Assembly (NCBI GenBank): GCA_902768825.1 | Contig: CACXMR010000006.1 | Location: 1 to 64,000 of the forward strand | Length of the DNA stretch: 64,000 nucleotides | DNA from: an uncultured Ruminococcus sp. | Lineage (GTDB): Bacteria > Bacillota > Clostridia > Oscillospirales > Acutalibacteraceae | Direction: 5' to 3' | Shown here: positions 62,738 to 64,000 of the stretch, one piece after another | Layout of the letters: each line of letters starts with the position of its first letter | Position numbering within the stretch: the first letter of the stretch is position 1 | Made by a program: the position numbers and the translations under genes | Notes under the pieces: model-generated | Told to the model about the DNA's origin: nothing | The model's input: only the letters and a program-made list of their open reading frames with translations | Database searches by the model: none

Positions 62738-62812
62738 ATTTTGCACCTCCCTATGGTGTGTGTTGATAGAAAGCAAAGGCTTTCTTATTATGTTGATCGA
62801 TCAGGTAATAAA

Positions 62813-63190
62813 TTACTTAATCTCTACCTCAGCGCCAGCCTCTTCGAGCTGCTTCTTGATGGACTCAGCCTCTTCCTGGCTGACCTGCTCCTTAACAGCC
62901 TTAGGAGCCTCGTCAACGAGAGCCTTAGCTTCCTTCAGGCCAAGACCTGTGATAGCACGAACAACCTTGATAACGTTGATCTTGCCAGCGCCGGGAGCCT
63001 TGAGGATAACGTCAAACTCAGTCTGAACAGCAGCAGCTGCTGCGCCAGCATCTGCGGGAGCTGCAACTGCAACTGCTGCAGCAGCGCTTACGCCGAACTC
63101 GTCCTCTACAGCGTGTACGAGCTCTGCAAGCTCAAGAACTGTAAGACCCTTTAATTCTTCAACAATAGCTGTAACTTTCTCTGATGCCAT
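62813..63190 (-). CDS. rplL: 50S ribosomal protein L7/L12
   Basis: 125 aa. N-terminal dimerisation helix pair, Ala-rich hinge, and C-terminal domain with [20 protein letters not shown] that recruits translation factors. RBS GGAGG, 34 bp after rplJ. Confidence 0.98.
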   Translation of the reverse strand: MASEKVTAIVEELKGLTVLELAELVHAVEDEFGVSAAAAVAVAAPADAGAAAAAVQTEFDVILKAPGAGKINVIKVVRAITGLGLKEAKALVDEAPKAVKEQVSQEEAESIKKQLEEAGAEVEIK

Positions 63191-63224
63191 TTTAATTTAC
63201 CTCCAAATTTTAGGATTTTTGTGA

Positions 63225-63758
63225 TCAAGCTTCGGCAGCCTCTGCCGGAGCTTCTGCGGGAGCTTCACCGCTCTTATCCACAATAGCCTGTACGGCTCTT
63301 GCGAAGGAAGCGATGGGTGCCTGGAATGCACCAAGAACATTTGCGAGAAGCACCTCTCTTGAGGGGAGCTTTGAAAGGCTCTTGATCTTCTCTGTGGTGA
63401 TGACCTCATCATCGATGAAGCCTGTCTTTACATTGAAATGCTCGTGAGTGTCTGCGAACTTCTGAAGAATACGAGCTGCTGCAACATAGTCCTCAGCACT
63501 TGTAGCGATAGCGGATGTGCCGTTAAGCATATCATCCATACCGCTCAGACCAGCCTTGTCTGCTGCACGCTTGATAAGTGTGTTCTTGACAACGGTATAG
63601 ACAACACCGTTTTCACGAAGCTCTTTTCTCAGCTTTGTATCATCCTCAACGGTAATACCTTTATAGTCAACGATAACACCTGCAACAGAATTTGTGATCC
63701 TGTCGGCAAGGTCAGCAACGATCTGCTGCTTCTGCTCTAAAACCTTCTGACTGGGCAA
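63225..63758 (-). CDS. rplJ: 50S ribosomal protein L10
   Basis: 177 aa from TTG 63758, 9 nt after AAGGAGG. VIVDYKGITVEDDTKLRKEL and VVKNTLIKRA are typical, and the Ala/Glu/Pro-rich C-terminal tail binds L7/L12 dimers. Controlled by the L10 leader upstream. Confidence 0.97.
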   Translation of the reverse strand: MPSQKVLEQKQQIVADLADRITNSVAGVIVDYKGITVEDDTKLRKELRENGVVYTVVKNTLIKRAADKAGLSGMDDMLNGTSAIATSAEDYVAAARILQKFADTHEHFNVKTGFIDDEVITTEKIKSLSKLPSREVLLANVLGAFQAPIASFARAVQAIVDKSGEAPAEAPAEAAEA

Positions 63759-63785
63759 AACGTTTCACCTCCTTGTATATTGACG

Positions 63786-63822
63786 CAAAAAATGCGCCTT
63801 CCCTTTTACAGAGGAAGGCGCA
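63786..63822 (-). terminator. attenuator terminator before rplJ
   Basis: TGCGCCTTCCTC / GGGAAGGCGCA stem followed on the minus strand by TTTTTTG, 28 bp before the rplJ start. Expression platform of the L10 leader. Confidence 0.85.
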
Positions 63823-63851
63823 GAAAATTACAGTGAAGTAATGTAAAACGC

Positions 63852-63908
63852 ACAACCTCGGCAGGCGGGAAAACCCTTATGCTTACGCACCTGCTGTCTT
63901 TGGTCAAC
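63852..63908 (-). promoter_or_regulatory. L10 (rplJL) leader RNA
   Basis: The minus strand carries the leader core: CCAAAGACAGCAGGTGC at the 5' side and CCCGCCTGCCGAGGTTG at the 3' side, forming the kink-turn and stems bound by the L10(L12)4 complex. It lies between a consensus promoter and an intrinsic terminator, as in other Firmicutes. Confidence 0.9.
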
Positions 63909-63918
63909 AGCATAAAAG

Positions 63919-63947
63919 ATTATATCACACTTACAGAGATCTGTCAA
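63919..63947 (-). promoter_or_regulatory. consensus sigma-A promoter of rplJ-rplL
   Basis: Minus strand TTGACA (63942-63947), 17-bp spacer, TATAAT (63919-63924) with a TG extension. Confidence 0.87.
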
Positions 63948-64000
63948 GTGTTTTTTCCGGCAATCTGCCGGCACCGATTTCGCATCGGCAGCCGCTCTGA

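Noticed and set aside
62769..62786. Terminator between rplL and rpmB
   Set aside because: AGAAAGC/GCTTTCT pairs, but no T-run follows on the minus strand, so it is not a convincing terminator.
63955..64000. Terminator at the right edge
   Set aside because: Small hairpins (CCGGCA/TGCCGG and CCGAT/ATCGG) are visible, but no T-run follows on either strand and the region is cut by the window end.

Overview
The window looks like a chromosomal segment of a low-to-mid GC Gram-positive anaerobe of the Clostridia, most likely a Ruminococcus-like member of the Oscillospiraceae. The evidence is clostridial gene content and order (ricT-holB, ylxM-ffh-rpsP-khpA-rimM-trmD, rpsL-rpsG-fusA-tuf, nfnAB, HPr, a sporulation gene), many TTG starts behind strong AGGAGG sites, consensus sigma-A promoters and typical Rho-independent hairpins. 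The genus is inferred from resemblance, not proven.

Layout. 1-300: two tRNA-Ser genes with their promoter. 0.35-2.3 kb: an ECF sigma factor and its membrane anti-sigma, bracketed by near-identical hairpins. 2.3-12.9 kb: one giant secreted protein (about 3528 aa) of 12 X25-like modules and 21 Y_Y_Y-type modules, the most unusual gene here. 13.3-16.5 kb: acn-icd, giving 2-oxoglutarate. 16.6-19.5 kb: a membrane J-domain protein, a GT39-like membrane protein and a tiny membrane peptide. 19.8-22.9 kb: CorC/HlyC-like protein, holB and ricT. 23.1-26.3 kb: a cytoplasmic GH13 enzyme and a MATE exporter. 26.4-28.9 kb: a GC-rich hairpin tandem array, an orphan spoVAD and an ATP-grasp enzyme. 29.1-37.6 kb: the arginine genes argG, argH and argC-J-B-D-F, with an ARG-box-like palindrome upstream of argG. 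37.9-39.2 kb: a flavin reductase-like protein and an SDR. 39.3-43.8 kb: the str operon. 44.1-48.7 kb: a small membrane protein, an AraC regulator, nfnAB and HPr. 49.4-53.1 kb: the ylxM-ffh-rpsP-khpA-rimM-trmD operon. 53.3-57.5 kb: an amidohydrolase, metK under a SAM-I riboswitch, and an ACT/PFL pair. 57.8-62.3 kb: a cluster of secreted lipoproteins, one split by an 8-bp repeat, and a C39-like lipoprotein. 62.5-64 kb: rpmB and rplJ-rplL with an L10 leader.

How the genes may work together. acn-icd make 2-oxoglutarate for glutamate; the arg genes turn glutamate into arginine by the acetyl-recycling (ArgJ) route; NfnAB can supply NADPH. The GH13 enzyme handles maltodextrins inside the cell. The giant protein may bind alpha-glucan or another polymer outside it, but that rests only on resemblance of its modules to X25 starch-binding modules. 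The non-coding parts hold several recurrent hairpin families with compensatory changes, the best material for a second look after the giant protein.
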